This document shows positions 36,972 to 45,753 of a stretch of DNA of 64,000 nucleotides, piece after piece; within the stretch, counting starts at the first letter, position 1; every line of letters begins with the position of its first letter. The position numbers were made by a program, and so were the translations under genes. The notes beneath the pieces were generated by a model, which worked only from the letters and a program-made list of their open reading frames with translations, made no database searches and was not told where the DNA came from. Origin of the DNA: an uncultured Blautia sp. (GTDB taxonomy: Bacteria; Bacillota; Clostridia; Lachnospirales; Lachnospiraceae); contig UQJE01000001.1 of NCBI GenBank assembly GCA_900541345.1, positions 1-64,000 of the forward strand. The letters run 5' to 3'.

Positions 36972-38732
36972 TCACGGAAGCTGATATTTTTCCCGAACCT
37001 CTTCCAGCTCGTGATAGAAAGAGGAATCCTTTACCGTATCAAGATGGCTGTGTGTATCATAAAGGTCTTCACGAACCTGTGTCACACAGACACCAATATT
37101 AGAACAGTGGTCTGCAATTCTCTCAAGACTTGTTGTAATATCAGAGAGAATAAATCCCATTTCAATGGTACATTCTCCTGTACGGAGACGCTGTACATGG
37201 CGGCGTTTTACTTCTTTTGAAAGCTCGTCCACCACTTCTTCCAACGGCTCAATTTTTTCAGCAAGACCTACGTCCTGTTTATCAAATACTTCATAAGCCG
37301 TATCTACAATATCATGCACTGCAGCTTTCAGAACTTTCAGCTCTGCTTTTGCCTTATCAGAAAAATGCAGTCCTTTTTTTGCAAGCTCCTGTGCTGATTC
37401 CATCAGATTTACCGCGTGGTCGGAAATACGTTCGAAATCTCCGATGCAGTGAAGCATGATAGAAAGACTGTGGCTGTCAGACTCAGATAAATCCTTATGG
37501 CTTAATTTTACAAGGTATGTTCCAAGCTCATCCTCATAACGGTCAACCTTTGCTTCCATTGCTTCCACACGTTCAGCCTGCTCATCGCTGTAATTATCAA
37601 TCATTTTCATAGCAGTAAATAATGCATTATGTGAATCCTGTGCCATGTTCCTTGCTGCGTTACGGCTCTGTTCAAGTGCAAATGCCGGCTTCTCAAGGAA
37701 ACGTGATTCAAGGATCATAAATTCTTTATCCTCTGCGGATACAGCAACATCTTCTTTTTTGTCTTTAATTGTAAGACATGCCAGTTTTTCCAGAACCCTG
37801 GAGAATGGAAGAAGAATGATTGTAGCAGTTATATTAAATACACTGTGAAGTGTTGCAATTCCTGCCGGATTTGCCGCATCACTGAAGAAGGAAAATCCGA
37901 TAACTGCGTTAATCGCATAAAATCCAGCCATGAAAATTGCTGTTCCAATCAGGTTGAAGTACAAATGCACCATAGCTGCACGTTTTGCATTTTTGTTTGC
38001 TCCGATTGCAGAAAGAAGCGCTGTTACACAAGTACCGATGTTCTGTCCCATAATAATCGGAAGCGCCACGCTGTACGGCACAGCACCAGTCATACAAAGA
38101 GCCTGCAAAATACCTACAGATGCAGAAGATGACTGGATAATCGCAGTCAGGATCGTACCTGCCAGAACACCAAACAGCGGGTTTGAAAATGCTGTCATAA
38201 TATTTGTAAATTCCGGTACGTCGGCAAGTGGTTTCACAGCGCCGCTCATAGATTCCATACCAAACATCAGGACAGCAAAACCGATCATAATCATACCAAT
38301 GTCTTTTTTCTTCTGGTTCTTAATAAACATCAGAAGCACAATACCAATTAACGCCAGAATCGGTGCGAAAGAAGTCGGTTTTAAAAGACGAATGAAAAAG
38401 TTCTCACTTTCGATTCCTGCAAGACTTAAAATCCAGGAAGTTGCAGTTGTACCGATATTGGCGCCCATGATAACGCCGACTGCCTGTGACAGTCTCATAA
38501 TTCCTGAGTTTACAAATCCAACTACCATAACGGTTGTCGCAGAAGAAGACTGAATGACAGCCGTTACTGCCGCTCCTAAAAGAACTGCTTTAATCGGGCT
38601 TGAAGTCAGGTTTTCCAGAATACGCTCCAGCTTTCCGCCGGAAACCTTTGCAAGACCGTCTCCCATTACCTGCATTCCGTAAAGGAACATGGCAAGTCCT
38701 CCAAGCAGTGTTAATATACTAAAAAAATCCAT
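36972..38732 (-). CDS. Na/phosphate cotransporter with C-terminal PhoU-like domain
   Basis: 586 aa. Two inverted NaPi-II repeats, each with the QSSSA(T/S) signature (VIQSSSATTVMVVGFVN and IIQSSSASVGILQAL), span about eight membrane segments. Residues after about 350 form a helical PhoU-like domain with repeated acidic heptads. Phosphate or a similar anion is imported with sodium. It precedes the PhoB/PhoR-type genes, 44 nt away. Confidence 0.9.
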   Translation of the reverse strand: MDFFSILTLLGGLAMFLYGMQVMGDGLAKVSGGKLERILENLTSSPIKAVLLGAAVTAVIQSSSATTVMVVGFVNSGIMRLSQAVGVIMGANIGTTATSWILSLAGIESENFFIRLLKPTSFAPILALIGIVLLMFIKNQKKKDIGMIMIGFAVLMFGMESMSGAVKPLADVPEFTNIMTAFSNPLFGVLAGTILTAIIQSSSASVGILQALCMTGAVPYSVALPIIMGQNIGTCVTALLSAIGANKNAKRAAMVHLYFNLIGTAIFMAGFYAINAVIGFSFFSDAANPAGIATLHSVFNITATIILLPFSRVLEKLACLTIKDKKEDVAVSAEDKEFMILESRFLEKPAFALEQSRNAARNMAQDSHNALFTAMKMIDNYSDEQAERVEAMEAKVDRYEDELGTYLVKLSHKDLSESDSHSLSIMLHCIGDFERISDHAVNLMESAQELAKKGLHFSDKAKAELKVLKAAVHDIVDTAYEVFDKQDVGLAEKIEPLEEVVDELSKEVKRRHVQRLRTGECTIEMGFILSDITTSLERIADHCSNIGVCVTQVREDLYDTHSHLDTVKDSSFYHELEEVREKYQLP

Positions 38733-38845
38733 GGTTTCTCTCCTTTTCCTTTTTTCTTAGGTTTCATAGACATTTTACATATATTCATTCTAAAGAGCCT
38801 CTGTAAAGTTTTCCCTACTTCAATGTAAAATCTGTGTAAAATTTT

Positions 38846-39346
38846 TTAAAATCCGCGGATTTCCTCATCTTCTGATCCTGTTTTCTGGATGGAACGGATT
38901 TCCAGAAAATAGCTGTAGCTGTCGTTTACCTTTACCTCCACTCTGTCCCCCACTTTATGACCTTTCAGTGCCATTCCGATAGGCGACTCAATGCTGATTC
39001 TGTTTTCCATAGAATTTCCACGAATGGAGGTAACGAGCTTATATTTTTCGATTTCATCGTCTTCCTCAAAATACACCTCCACAATGTCGTCCATTCCCAC
39101 TTCATCCTCTTTGGAACTGTCCGATACGATCGTTGCTGTTTTTAACATATTCTCAAGATAGCGAATCCGGCTCTCGTTCTGGTTTTTATGTTTTTTTGCC
39201 GCATAGTATTCAAAATTTTCACTTAAATCTCCCTGGGCTCTTGCTTCTTTTACCGCCTCAATGGCTTCTTTTCTTATAACAAGCTTTCTATGTTCAATTT
39301 CCTGCTCAATTTTTTCTACATCTTTTTTTGTAAGCTTTTCTCTCAT
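38846..39346 (-). CDS. greA: Transcription elongation factor GreA
   Basis: 166 aa: an N-terminal coiled coil with the acidic tip (ARAQGDLSENFEYYAAK) that rescues backtracked RNA polymerase, and a C-terminal FKBP-like domain (SPIGMALKGHKVGD). It lies just downstream of the GTPase-NYN fusion gene on the same strand. Confidence 0.92.
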   Translation of the reverse strand: MREKLTKKDVEKIEQEIEHRKLVIRKEAIEAVKEARAQGDLSENFEYYAAKKHKNQNESRIRYLENMLKTATIVSDSSKEDEVGMDDIVEVYFEEDDEIEKYKLVTSIRGNSMENRISIESPIGMALKGHKVGDRVEVKVNDSYSYFLEIRSIQKTGSEDEEIRGF

Positions 39347-39379
39347 TTTTCTGATTCTCCTTTTTTGTACCCGTAAGCG

Positions 39380-42028
39380 TTATCCTTTTCTCACTTTTTC
39401 CACAAAATCCTTCACCTCATGCGACGCGCCGTCAAATAAATATGTCTTACTGCTCTGACGCCTTGTATGCCAGTCTGAAAGAAGCGTCTCTTTTGCCTCT
39501 TCAATTTCCTGGCGAAGACCTTTTGCTGAAAGACGGACTGCCCCCTGTCCCAGAATGATCATCTGCTCCAGCCCATCAGAAGTTGCCACTGTAACGGAAT
39601 GCTCTCTTCCAAGCTTATGCACTGTTTTTTCTATATACTGGTCTGCAGTTTCCGCTTCCTTTGTATACACAACAAAAATATTGTGATACGGCAAAATTTC
39701 CTCCCGATGTCCCTCTACCTTGTATGCATCAAACACAAGAATCAATGTGCATTTTTTTATTCCCTGATAATTAGAAAGAATATCCATCAGCTTATCCTGC
39801 GCAGCGTGTATATTCTCTGCTGCCAGCTCTCTTAAATCCTCCCAGGCAAAAATAATATTATACCCGTCTACAAGGAGATACTCTTCTTCCTTCTTTTTCA
39901 CATATGTCCTTCGCACAGGTACCTCTGCTGTGCGGGTCACCCTTTTTCCCGGTGCCAGACGATCTCTTTTTACAGGTCCGAAAGTCCGTTCAAAGATTTC
40001 CTGCAGTTCTTTTTCCTCCTCGTAGCTTCCCCGAATCGCAGATGCCGGAGGTACATAAGACAAAACTGTTTCCGTGTCTTCCTGGGAACTTTCCTCCATA
40101 CCCTCCAGATGCATATATTCTTCCACCTGATCCCACGGCACAACAAATCCTGCACCATGAGCGCAGAATACAGAACCTGTAGGATTTTCCAGATCTCTTT
40201 CCGAATCATAGCCAATGCTTTCCACAATCTTCTCCTGCTCCTGGCATGGCTCATATCCTTTCAAGCTGCAGAAAAGACGCCCCTTTCCCCCTGTATAAGA
40301 AAGAACCTCTTTCTGGTAATCCCGCATAGCAGAAACGGCTGCGCTTCCTTTTAAAATATAAGTTTCTCCATCCTGCTCAGGAGGCTGGAAACTTCCCTGC
40401 ATTTTCTGAATATCCGACATGGCTCTTCCAAGACTGTCAGATGGAACTTCAAGGCGAAACTCATAATACGGCTCAAGAAGAATACTTTTTGCTTTTTTTA
40501 ATCCCTGGCGTACTGCTCTGTATGTTGCCTGGCGAAAATCTCCTCCTTCTGTGTGCTTCAAATGTGCCCTTCCTGTAATCAACGTAATCTGCACATCTGT
40601 AAGAGAAGCACCTGTAAGAACTCCCTTATGTTCCTTTTCTTCCAAATGCGTCAGCACAAGACGCTGCCAGTTTCTGCTTAACACATCCTCACTGCATGCT
40701 GTAAAAAACTGCATTCCACTGCCCTGTTCTCCCGGCTCCAGAAGAAGATGCACTTCCGCATAATGACGCAGCGGCTCAAAATGCCCTACCCCTTCCACAG
40801 CAGAAGCAATGGTTTCCTTATACACAATATTTCCTGCATCAAACTCCACCGCAACATGAAACCTCTCCCAGATAAGACGTTTTAAAATTTCTGTCTGCAC
40901 TTCTCCCATGAGCATCACGTGGATTTCTGAAAGGACACTGTCCCACACAATATGAAGCTGTGGATCTTCCTCCTCAAGTTCCTTTAATTTCTGAAGCATC
41001 TGATGCACTTCGCAATTTTCCGGAAGAATCACGCGATAATTCAATACCGGTTCCAAAACAGGAAGTTCCGATTCCTTTTCTATTCCAAGTCCCTGTCCCG
41101 GATAAGTAGTTGTAAGACCTGTGACTGCACAAATACTTCCCGCTGATACTTCATTGGAAAGTTCATATTTTGCTCCGGAATAAATCCGGATCTGATCCAC
41201 CTTCTCCTTTTCTGTAAGAAGAGTTTTCACTTTCAGAGTTCCCCCTGTGATTTTCATATAAGTCAGGCGGTTTCCCTGCTCATCTCTTGCAATTTTAAAA
41301 ACTTTTGCACCGAATTCCTTTGGATATTCCGGATTTTCGACGTACTTTTCCACATCTTTCCAGAATTCCTCCACACCTGTCATTTTAAGAGCAGAACCAA
41401 AATAACACGGAAATACTTTTCTTTCTCGAATCAGGCGAACTTTGTCCGTATTTTCCACTTCTCCGGTTTCCAGAAATCGTTCCAGAACCTCCTCATCACA
41501 CATGGCAAGATTTTCAAAAAATGTGTCTCTGTCCTGGTCTTCCGAAAAATCAATGCAGTTTTCATGAAGTCTTTTTTTCAGTTCTTTTAAAAGTGCCTCT
41601 TTGTCTGTTCCTTCCTGATCCATTTTATTTACAAAAAGAAATACAGGAATCCTGTATCTCTTTAAAAGCCGCCAGAGAGTTGCCGTATGCCCCTGCACTC
41701 CATCGGAACCGTTAATGATCAGGATCGCGTAATCCATGACCTGAAGCGTACGCTCCATTTCCGCTGAAAAATCCACATGACCCGGCGTATCAAGGAGCGT
41801 CACTGTTCTGTCACCAAGAGGCAGCACTGCCTGTTTGGAAAATATGGTAATTCCCCTCTCCCTCTCAAGTTCAAACGTATCCAGATATGCATCTCCGTGA
41901 TCTACACGTCCCGGCTTTCTGATGCATCCATTTAAATAAAGAAGACTTTCTGATAACGTTGTCTTTCCCGCATCTACATGAGCCAGAATCCCGATACTTA
42001 AATTTCTATTTTTAAACGGAGCTTCCAT
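39380..42028 (-). CDS. TetM/EF-G-like GTPase fused to a NYN (YacP/Rae1-like) nuclease domain
   Basis: 882 aa from the ATG at 42028 (MEAPFKNRNL), with AAAGGGG 8 nt upstream. GTPase motifs are AHVDAGKTT (16-24), RGIT, DTPGHVDF and NKMD, followed by EF-G-like domains II to V as in ribosomal protection proteins. From about residue 717 there is a separate NYN/YacP domain: YLLVDGYN (D721), LVFDAYK (D767), ETADQYIE and ATSDGLEQ carry the acidic set. Rae1 of Bacillus subtilis cleaves mRNA in the ribosomal A site, near where TetM-type GTPases bind. The fusion suggests a ribosome-targeted nuclease. Tetracycline protection is possible but unproven. Confidence 0.88.
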   Translation of the reverse strand: MEAPFKNRNLSIGILAHVDAGKTTLSESLLYLNGCIRKPGRVDHGDAYLDTFELERERGITIFSKQAVLPLGDRTVTLLDTPGHVDFSAEMERTLQVMDYAILIINGSDGVQGHTATLWRLLKRYRIPVFLFVNKMDQEGTDKEALLKELKKRLHENCIDFSEDQDRDTFFENLAMCDEEVLERFLETGEVENTDKVRLIRERKVFPCYFGSALKMTGVEEFWKDVEKYVENPEYPKEFGAKVFKIARDEQGNRLTYMKITGGTLKVKTLLTEKEKVDQIRIYSGAKYELSNEVSAGSICAVTGLTTTYPGQGLGIEKESELPVLEPVLNYRVILPENCEVHQMLQKLKELEEEDPQLHIVWDSVLSEIHVMLMGEVQTEILKRLIWERFHVAVEFDAGNIVYKETIASAVEGVGHFEPLRHYAEVHLLLEPGEQGSGMQFFTACSEDVLSRNWQRLVLTHLEEKEHKGVLTGASLTDVQITLITGRAHLKHTEGGDFRQATYRAVRQGLKKAKSILLEPYYEFRLEVPSDSLGRAMSDIQKMQGSFQPPEQDGETYILKGSAAVSAMRDYQKEVLSYTGGKGRLFCSLKGYEPCQEQEKIVESIGYDSERDLENPTGSVFCAHGAGFVVPWDQVEEYMHLEGMEESSQEDTETVLSYVPPASAIRGSYEEEKELQEIFERTFGPVKRDRLAPGKRVTRTAEVPVRRTYVKKKEEEYLLVDGYNIIFAWEDLRELAAENIHAAQDKLMDILSNYQGIKKCTLILVFDAYKVEGHREEILPYHNIFVVYTKEAETADQYIEKTVHKLGREHSVTVATSDGLEQMIILGQGAVRLSAKGLRQEIEEAKETLLSDWHTRRQSSKTYLFDGASHEVKDFVEKVRKG

Positions 42029-42050
42029 AAAAAATACCCCTTTCTGTTCT

Positions 42051-42068
42051 ATCATAGTCAATGACTAT
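42051..42068. promoter_or_regulatory. Palindrome upstream of the GTPase-NYN gene
   Basis: ATAGTCA (42054-42060) and TGACTAT (42062-42068) form a perfect 7-bp inverted repeat around one base, overlapping a -10-like TATGAT (42056-42051, minus). It is a possible repressor site for the fusion gene. Confidence 0.4.
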
Positions 42069-42112
42069 CATATCACAGAAAGAGGTATAAGTCGATAAGA
42101 CCAGGAGATTCT

Positions 42113-43447
42113 TTACTCTGCCAACTCTCCTGCATTTGCTTTTATATTTTTTGTAACAGTTTCCAGAACAAAGCTTACTGCCACTGCTGCAATTCCTACT
42201 GCTGCCCAGCCCAGGCCCATAGAATAAAGAGGAAGCTTGTGACATGCAGCGCCGATTGCACCAAGAGGTACTTTAGCCTGGTCAAGAACATACAGAATAC
42301 TGATACAGCCTACCGCTCCTACTGTACAAGGATATATGTAGCGATTGGAACCAATCCAGGAATCACAGAGTCCCAGAATAATCAGTACAATGGACATCGG
42401 ATAAATAGCGTCCAAAACCGGTACAGAAATTCCAAGAATCGTATTTAATCCCTGATTACATACAAGGAAAGAAAATCCGGAGATTAAATATACCCACTGC
42501 TTGTACGATAATTTACTTGTAAGCTTTGAGAAAAACTGCGAGATGGATGTGATCAATCCTACGCATGTAGTGAGACATGCAAGCGTAAAGATTGCCGCCA
42601 GAAGGATGGCTCCCGGATTTCCAAAAAGCTGCTGTACAATACAGCGAAGCGTCCATGCTCCGTTTTCCTGAATTTCATAAACACCGGAGCTTTTCATTCC
42701 CATGTAGGCAAGCATCAGATACACTGCTGACAAAATACTTCCAGCCACAATACCTGCCTTTACCGTATAACTCATAACACTTTTTTTATTTTCCACACCA
42801 AGGGAACGGATTGTGACAGCAATTACAAGTCCGAAATTCAAAGCTGCAATCGTATCCATAGTCTGGTATCCTTCCAGGAATCCTTTCACAGCCGGAGCGG
42901 CCGCATATGCCTCCTGCGCAGATGTTACATCTGCTGTTCCCCGGAACAGAAAATTCACAAATAAGAATACGAGTAAAATCAAAAGACTTGGTGTTAAGAA
43001 TTTTCCGATTCTTTCCACCAGCTTGTTCGGTGTTAACGCAAGCCATCCTGCAATCAGGAAAAATACAAGCGAATATAATACCATACAGAGTTTCAATGAT
43101 ACATTCTCCGGAAGATATGGTGCCACTGCCATCTCAAAAGGAACAGATGCCGCACGGGGAATTCCCAGTCCCGGTCCAATGGAAACGTAAATCAAAATCG
43201 TAAAAATAACAGCAAAACGTGCATCTACCTTTTTTGCCAGTCTGTCAAGTCCATCAAAACGTGCTACTACAATAACACCCAATACAGGAAGCGCCACTGC
43301 AGTAATCAAAAAGCTTGCAATCGCAAAGGGCATCTTATCCCCTGCATTCTGTCCGAGGAACGGTGGAAATATCAGATTGCCCGCCCCAAAAAACAGTGAA
43401 AACAGCATAAAGCTTACAAGAACCATTTTTTTCTTTCCTAATTTCAT
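42113..43447 (-). CDS. brnQ: BrnQ-type (LIV-II family) amino-acid cation symporter
   Basis: 444 aa from the ATG at 43447 (MKLGKKKMVLVS), with GGGAGG 8 nt upstream. About twelve membrane segments carry the family signatures FSLFFGAGNLIFPPFLG and GPGLGIPRAASVPFEM. It imports branched-chain or related amino acids with Na or H ions. It is controlled by a T-box leader; the apparent ATG specifier would point to methionine rather than Ile, Leu or Val. Confidence 0.92.
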   Translation of the reverse strand: MKLGKKKMVLVSFMLFSLFFGAGNLIFPPFLGQNAGDKMPFAIASFLITAVALPVLGVIVVARFDGLDRLAKKVDARFAVIFTILIYVSIGPGLGIPRAASVPFEMAVAPYLPENVSLKLCMVLYSLVFFLIAGWLALTPNKLVERIGKFLTPSLLILLVFLFVNFLFRGTADVTSAQEAYAAAPAVKGFLEGYQTMDTIAALNFGLVIAVTIRSLGVENKKSVMSYTVKAGIVAGSILSAVYLMLAYMGMKSSGVYEIQENGAWTLRCIVQQLFGNPGAILLAAIFTLACLTTCVGLITSISQFFSKLTSKLSYKQWVYLISGFSFLVCNQGLNTILGISVPVLDAIYPMSIVLIILGLCDSWIGSNRYIYPCTVGAVGCISILYVLDQAKVPLGAIGAACHKLPLYSMGLGWAAVGIAAVAVSFVLETVTKNIKANAGELAE

Positions 43448-43544
43448 TTTTAATTCCTCCCTTTTTTCTGTGTGCTGTATGCGCGTACAGACACGCAGCA
43501 TTTTTTATGCTATGAAACATTACGAAATAATTTTCTATAGCATA

Positions 43545-43770
43545 AAAAAAGAGCCATCCTGTAAAGGACGACTCTGCCGTGGTACCACCTTATTTCTCTG
43601 ATTTTCATCAGACTCACTTCGCATCTATAAATGCGCTTCGCCTATAACGTGGCTTGACTCCGGTGCACCTACTTCATTTCAGCTTACTTCTTCGGGATGA
43701 TTTCATCCTATTGCTTCCTTAACAGCTTCCACCAGCCGCTGTCTCTCTGTGAATTTCACAATATACTACT
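43545..43770 (-). ncRNA. T-box riboswitch leader of brnQ
   Basis: Read on the minus strand, the Stem I elements AGAGAG and GGCTGGTGGAAGC lie at 43748-43725. A specifier-loop-like GAAATGAAGTAGG (43680-43668) places ATG at 43677-43675. The T-box bulge AAGGTGGTACCACGG is at 43591-43577. The terminator stem is 43575-43565 with 43560-43550, followed by T7. Uncharged tRNA would stabilise the antiterminator and switch brnQ on. An added hairpin (ATGCTAT/ATAGCAT) lies between terminator and gene. Confidence 0.92.
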
Positions 43771-43812
43771 TATTCCCATCAACGAATTTATTCTCTATTT
43801 CTATTTAAATTA

Positions 43813-43841
43813 ATATTAGAGCAAAATCACGGAAATGTCAA
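43813..43841 (-). promoter_or_regulatory. Promoter of the T-box/brnQ transcript
   Basis: On the minus strand: -35 TTGACA (43841-43836), 17-nt spacer, -10 TAATAT (43818-43813). Confidence 0.75.
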
Positions 43842-43906
43842 GATGGTTTTTTATATTGCCTGGTTCAGCAATGCTCTGCCTGGTTTATTCCTCCATAACA
43901 GAAAGG

Positions 43907-43935
43907 TTGCGCTTCCTGAAAAAATGTTTTATAAT
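43907..43935 (+). promoter_or_regulatory. Promoter of the mgtE leader transcript
   Basis: -35 TTGCGC (43907-43912), 17-nt spacer, -10 TATAAT (43930-43935). The transcript would start near 43942, leaving a leader of about 185 nt before mgtE. Confidence 0.75.
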
Positions 43936-43978
43936 ACATAAGTCATTGAAAAAAATTATTTATAAAAGAGGTGAGATT

Positions 43979-44080
43979 ATGGACAGTAGTGACAGTCGAA
44001 GTAGGGATATTGGAATTCAAAAATCGCATTATGAAAACGAAGTCAGACTGTCTTTGGTCCGACTTTATCTTTGTTTATAA
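43979..44080 (+). CDS. 33-aa leader peptide upstream of mgtE
   Basis: A short frame in the mgtE leader, starting MDSSDSRSRDIG and ending VRLYLCL, with AGAGGTGAG upstream of the ATG at 43979. The frame is open up to 43835, but the promoter at 43907-43935 places transcription after that, so the short form is preferred. Its last third overlaps an attenuator-like hairpin and its first codons contain a segment complementary to that hairpin. This layout suggests control of mgtE by translation of the peptide, perhaps sensing Mg2+ through ribosome behaviour. Whether the peptide is conserved is untested. Confidence 0.55.
   Translation: MDSSDSRSRDIGIQKSHYENEVRLSLVRLYLCL
44040..44080 (+). terminator. 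Attenuator-like hairpin in the mgtE leader
   Basis: AAGTCAGAC (44040-44048) pairs with GTCCGACTT (44057-44065), with one A-C mismatch and an 8-nt loop, followed by a T-rich stretch to the leader-peptide stop. GACAGTC at 43991-43997 can instead pair with GACTGTC at 44046-44052, which would break this hairpin; the two structures are mutually exclusive. Confidence 0.5.
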
Positions 44081-44126
44081 ATTTTGAATACCATTGTCCG
44101 AATCATAAATAAAGGAGGACAATACA

Positions 44127-45524
44127 ATGACAACAAATACAGGTGTCAACACCACATCTGCTGATTACAGCCTGGAAATCGTAGAATTAATACGCAGCAA
44201 TCTAACTCCCAAGCGAATGCAGGAAAAACTATCTTCATATCATGAAAATGACATTGCCTCCACTTTAAGTTTTTTAACTGAAAGTGAGAGGATGAAACTT
44301 TATCAAATTTTAGATTCTGAAACTTTGGCAGACATATTAGAATACTCTGATCATATTTCCGATTACGTCGGGGAATTAAGCCTTCGAAAAAAAGTAGATG
44401 TTTTTTCCAGAATGGAAACTTCCGATGTGGTAGATGTACTTCGCCATCTGGGAAAAGGAGAACGGGAAACCATCATCGATCTTCTTGACCCTGAAGTTCA
44501 ATCAGAAGTAAAACTTTTAAGCTCTTTTGATGAAGACGAAATCGGAAGTGTCATGTCAACAAACTATGTTGTCGTATCGGATCAATATTCCATTAAGGAA
44601 GCCATGTCTGAATTAGTAAAGCAGGCTGCTGAAAACGACAATATCAGTACCATTTATGTGGTAGACAAAAATAACACTTTTTACGGAGCAATTGATTTAA
44701 AAGATCTTATCATTGCAAGAGACGGAACAGACCTGACTTCTATTATGACTTGTTCTTATCCATATATTTATGCAAGAACCACCATTGAGGACTGTATTCC
44801 ACAGCTGATTGATTACTCTGAGGATTCCATTCCTGTTCTTGATAATGAGAATAAGCTGATCGGGGTTATTACTGCCCATGATCTTGTAGAAGTTGTAGGG
44901 GATGAGCTGAACGATGATTATGCAAAATTAGCAGGTCTTTCCGCTGAGGAAGATTTGGAAGAGCCAATCTTTCGCAGCGTAAAAAAACGACTTCCCTGGC
45001 TTTTTATTCTGCTTCTTATGGGACTCGGTGTTTCTGCAACGGTCGGGCTGTTTGAATCAATCGTTGCCCAGCTGCCGGTGATTATGTGCTTCCAGTCTTT
45101 AATTCTGGATATGGCAGGAAATGTAGGTACACAGTCTCTTGCTGTTGCCATTCGTGTCTTAATGGACAAACAAATTTCCGGAAAACAAAAAGTCTCTTTG
45201 ATCTTCAAGGAATGCCGTGTAGGTCTTACCAACGGAGTGATTCTTGGAATCCTTTCCTTTATGGCAATTGGTTTCTATTTATATATCAAAGGCAACGAAC
45301 TTCTTTTTGCATTTTCCGTTTCCGGATGTCTTGGAATCGCCATGGTGCTTGCCATGTTGATTTCTTCTTTATCAGGAACAGTCATTCCCATTTTCTTCCA
45401 GAAAATCGGAGTAGATCCCGCTGTTGCATCCGGTCCCCTTATCACAACAGTCAATGACTTAGTTGCCGTTATTTCCTATTATGGATTATCATGGATTATT
45501 TTAATTAATTTATTGCATTTTTAA
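44127..45524 (+). CDS. mgtE: Magnesium transporter MgtE
   Basis: 465 aa: N-terminal superhelical domain (about 15-135), two CBS domains (about 140-260) that bind Mg2+ and gate the channel, and five C-terminal membrane segments with the pore signature (MAGNVGTQSLAVAIR; later GPLITTVNDLVAV). AAAGGAGG precedes the ATG. The leader holds a small ORF and a hairpin rather than a recognisable M-box riboswitch. Confidence 0.95.
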   Translation: MTTNTGVNTTSADYSLEIVELIRSNLTPKRMQEKLSSYHENDIASTLSFLTESERMKLYQILDSETLADILEYSDHISDYVGELSLRKKVDVFSRMETSDVVDVLRHLGKGERETIIDLLDPEVQSEVKLLSSFDEDEIGSVMSTNYVVVSDQYSIKEAMSELVKQAAENDNISTIYVVDKNNTFYGAIDLKDLIIARDGTDLTSIMTCSYPYIYARTTIEDCIPQLIDYSEDSIPVLDNENKLIGVITAHDLVEVVGDELNDDYAKLAGLSAEEDLEEPIFRSVKKRLPWLFILLLMGLGVSATVGLFESIVAQLPVIMCFQSLILDMAGNVGTQSLAVAIRVLMDKQISGKQKVSLIFKECRVGLTNGVILGILSFMAIGFYLYIKGNELLFAFSVSGCLGIAMVLAMLISSLSGTVIPIFFQKIGVDPAVASGPLITTVNDLVAVISYYGLSWIILINLLHF

Positions 45525-45558
45525 AGAATAAAATCGATATATTTTATCCGTATACAGC

Positions 45559-45590
45559 AGAAACTCCCGGGTATTTACCCGGGAGTTTCT
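45559..45590 (+). terminator. Terminator of mgtE
   Basis: A 15-bp perfect inverted repeat, AGAAACTCCCGGGTA (45559-45573) with its complement at 45576-45590, 2-nt loop, followed by a T-containing stretch. Confidence 0.85.
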
Positions 45591-45622
45591 GTTGTATAAA
45601 ATGTTTTATCTCCCTGCACCGA

Positions 45623-45709
45623 TTATCCCAAAAGAACAAGACGCAGCAATCCCAAAATCAACAAATGCGCAGGGTAAAAGATATAGAAAATCCATTCATA
45701 AATGAGAGC
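45623..45709 (-). pseudogene. TraX-family C-terminal fragment
   Basis: The minus strand encodes 28 residues including YEWIFYIFYPAHLLILG before a stop at 45623-45625. This matches the recurrent C-terminal end of TraX-family acetyltransferases (FYxFYPxHLLxL). A stop codon lies immediately before the fragment and the rest of the gene is missing. It sits beside the duplicated rpsI end, so it looks like what is left of a neighbouring gene cut by rearrangement. Confidence 0.6.
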
Positions 45710-45719
45710 CTAAAAAACA

Positions 45720-45753
45720 CAAAAAAACTCCCCAAAACCGAAGTCCTGAGGAG
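45720..45753 (-). terminator. Terminator-like hairpin after the duplicate rpsI end
   Basis: AACTCC and GGAGTT pair around an 18-nt loop. On the minus strand the hairpin is followed by a T-run, at the same distance from the rpsI-type stop as the terminator of the intact rpsI. The two hairpins differ in sequence but keep pairing. Confidence 0.65.

Noticed and set aside
39380..42028. Simple call as a tetracycline resistance gene
   Set aside because: The GTPase part resembles TetM-type proteins, but the fused NYN domain and chromosomal context next to greA do not support calling it a known resistance determinant.
43835..43978. Longer form of the mgtE leader ORF beginning at 43835
   Set aside because: It begins upstream of the promoter at 43907-43935 and runs through it, so the extension would not be transcribed from that promoter; the internal ATG at 43979 has its own RBS.
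43942..44126. M-box magnesium riboswitch upstream of mgtE
   Set aside because: Leader length is compatible, but the expected M-box conserved segments were not found by eye; a leader ORF and hairpin explain the region better.
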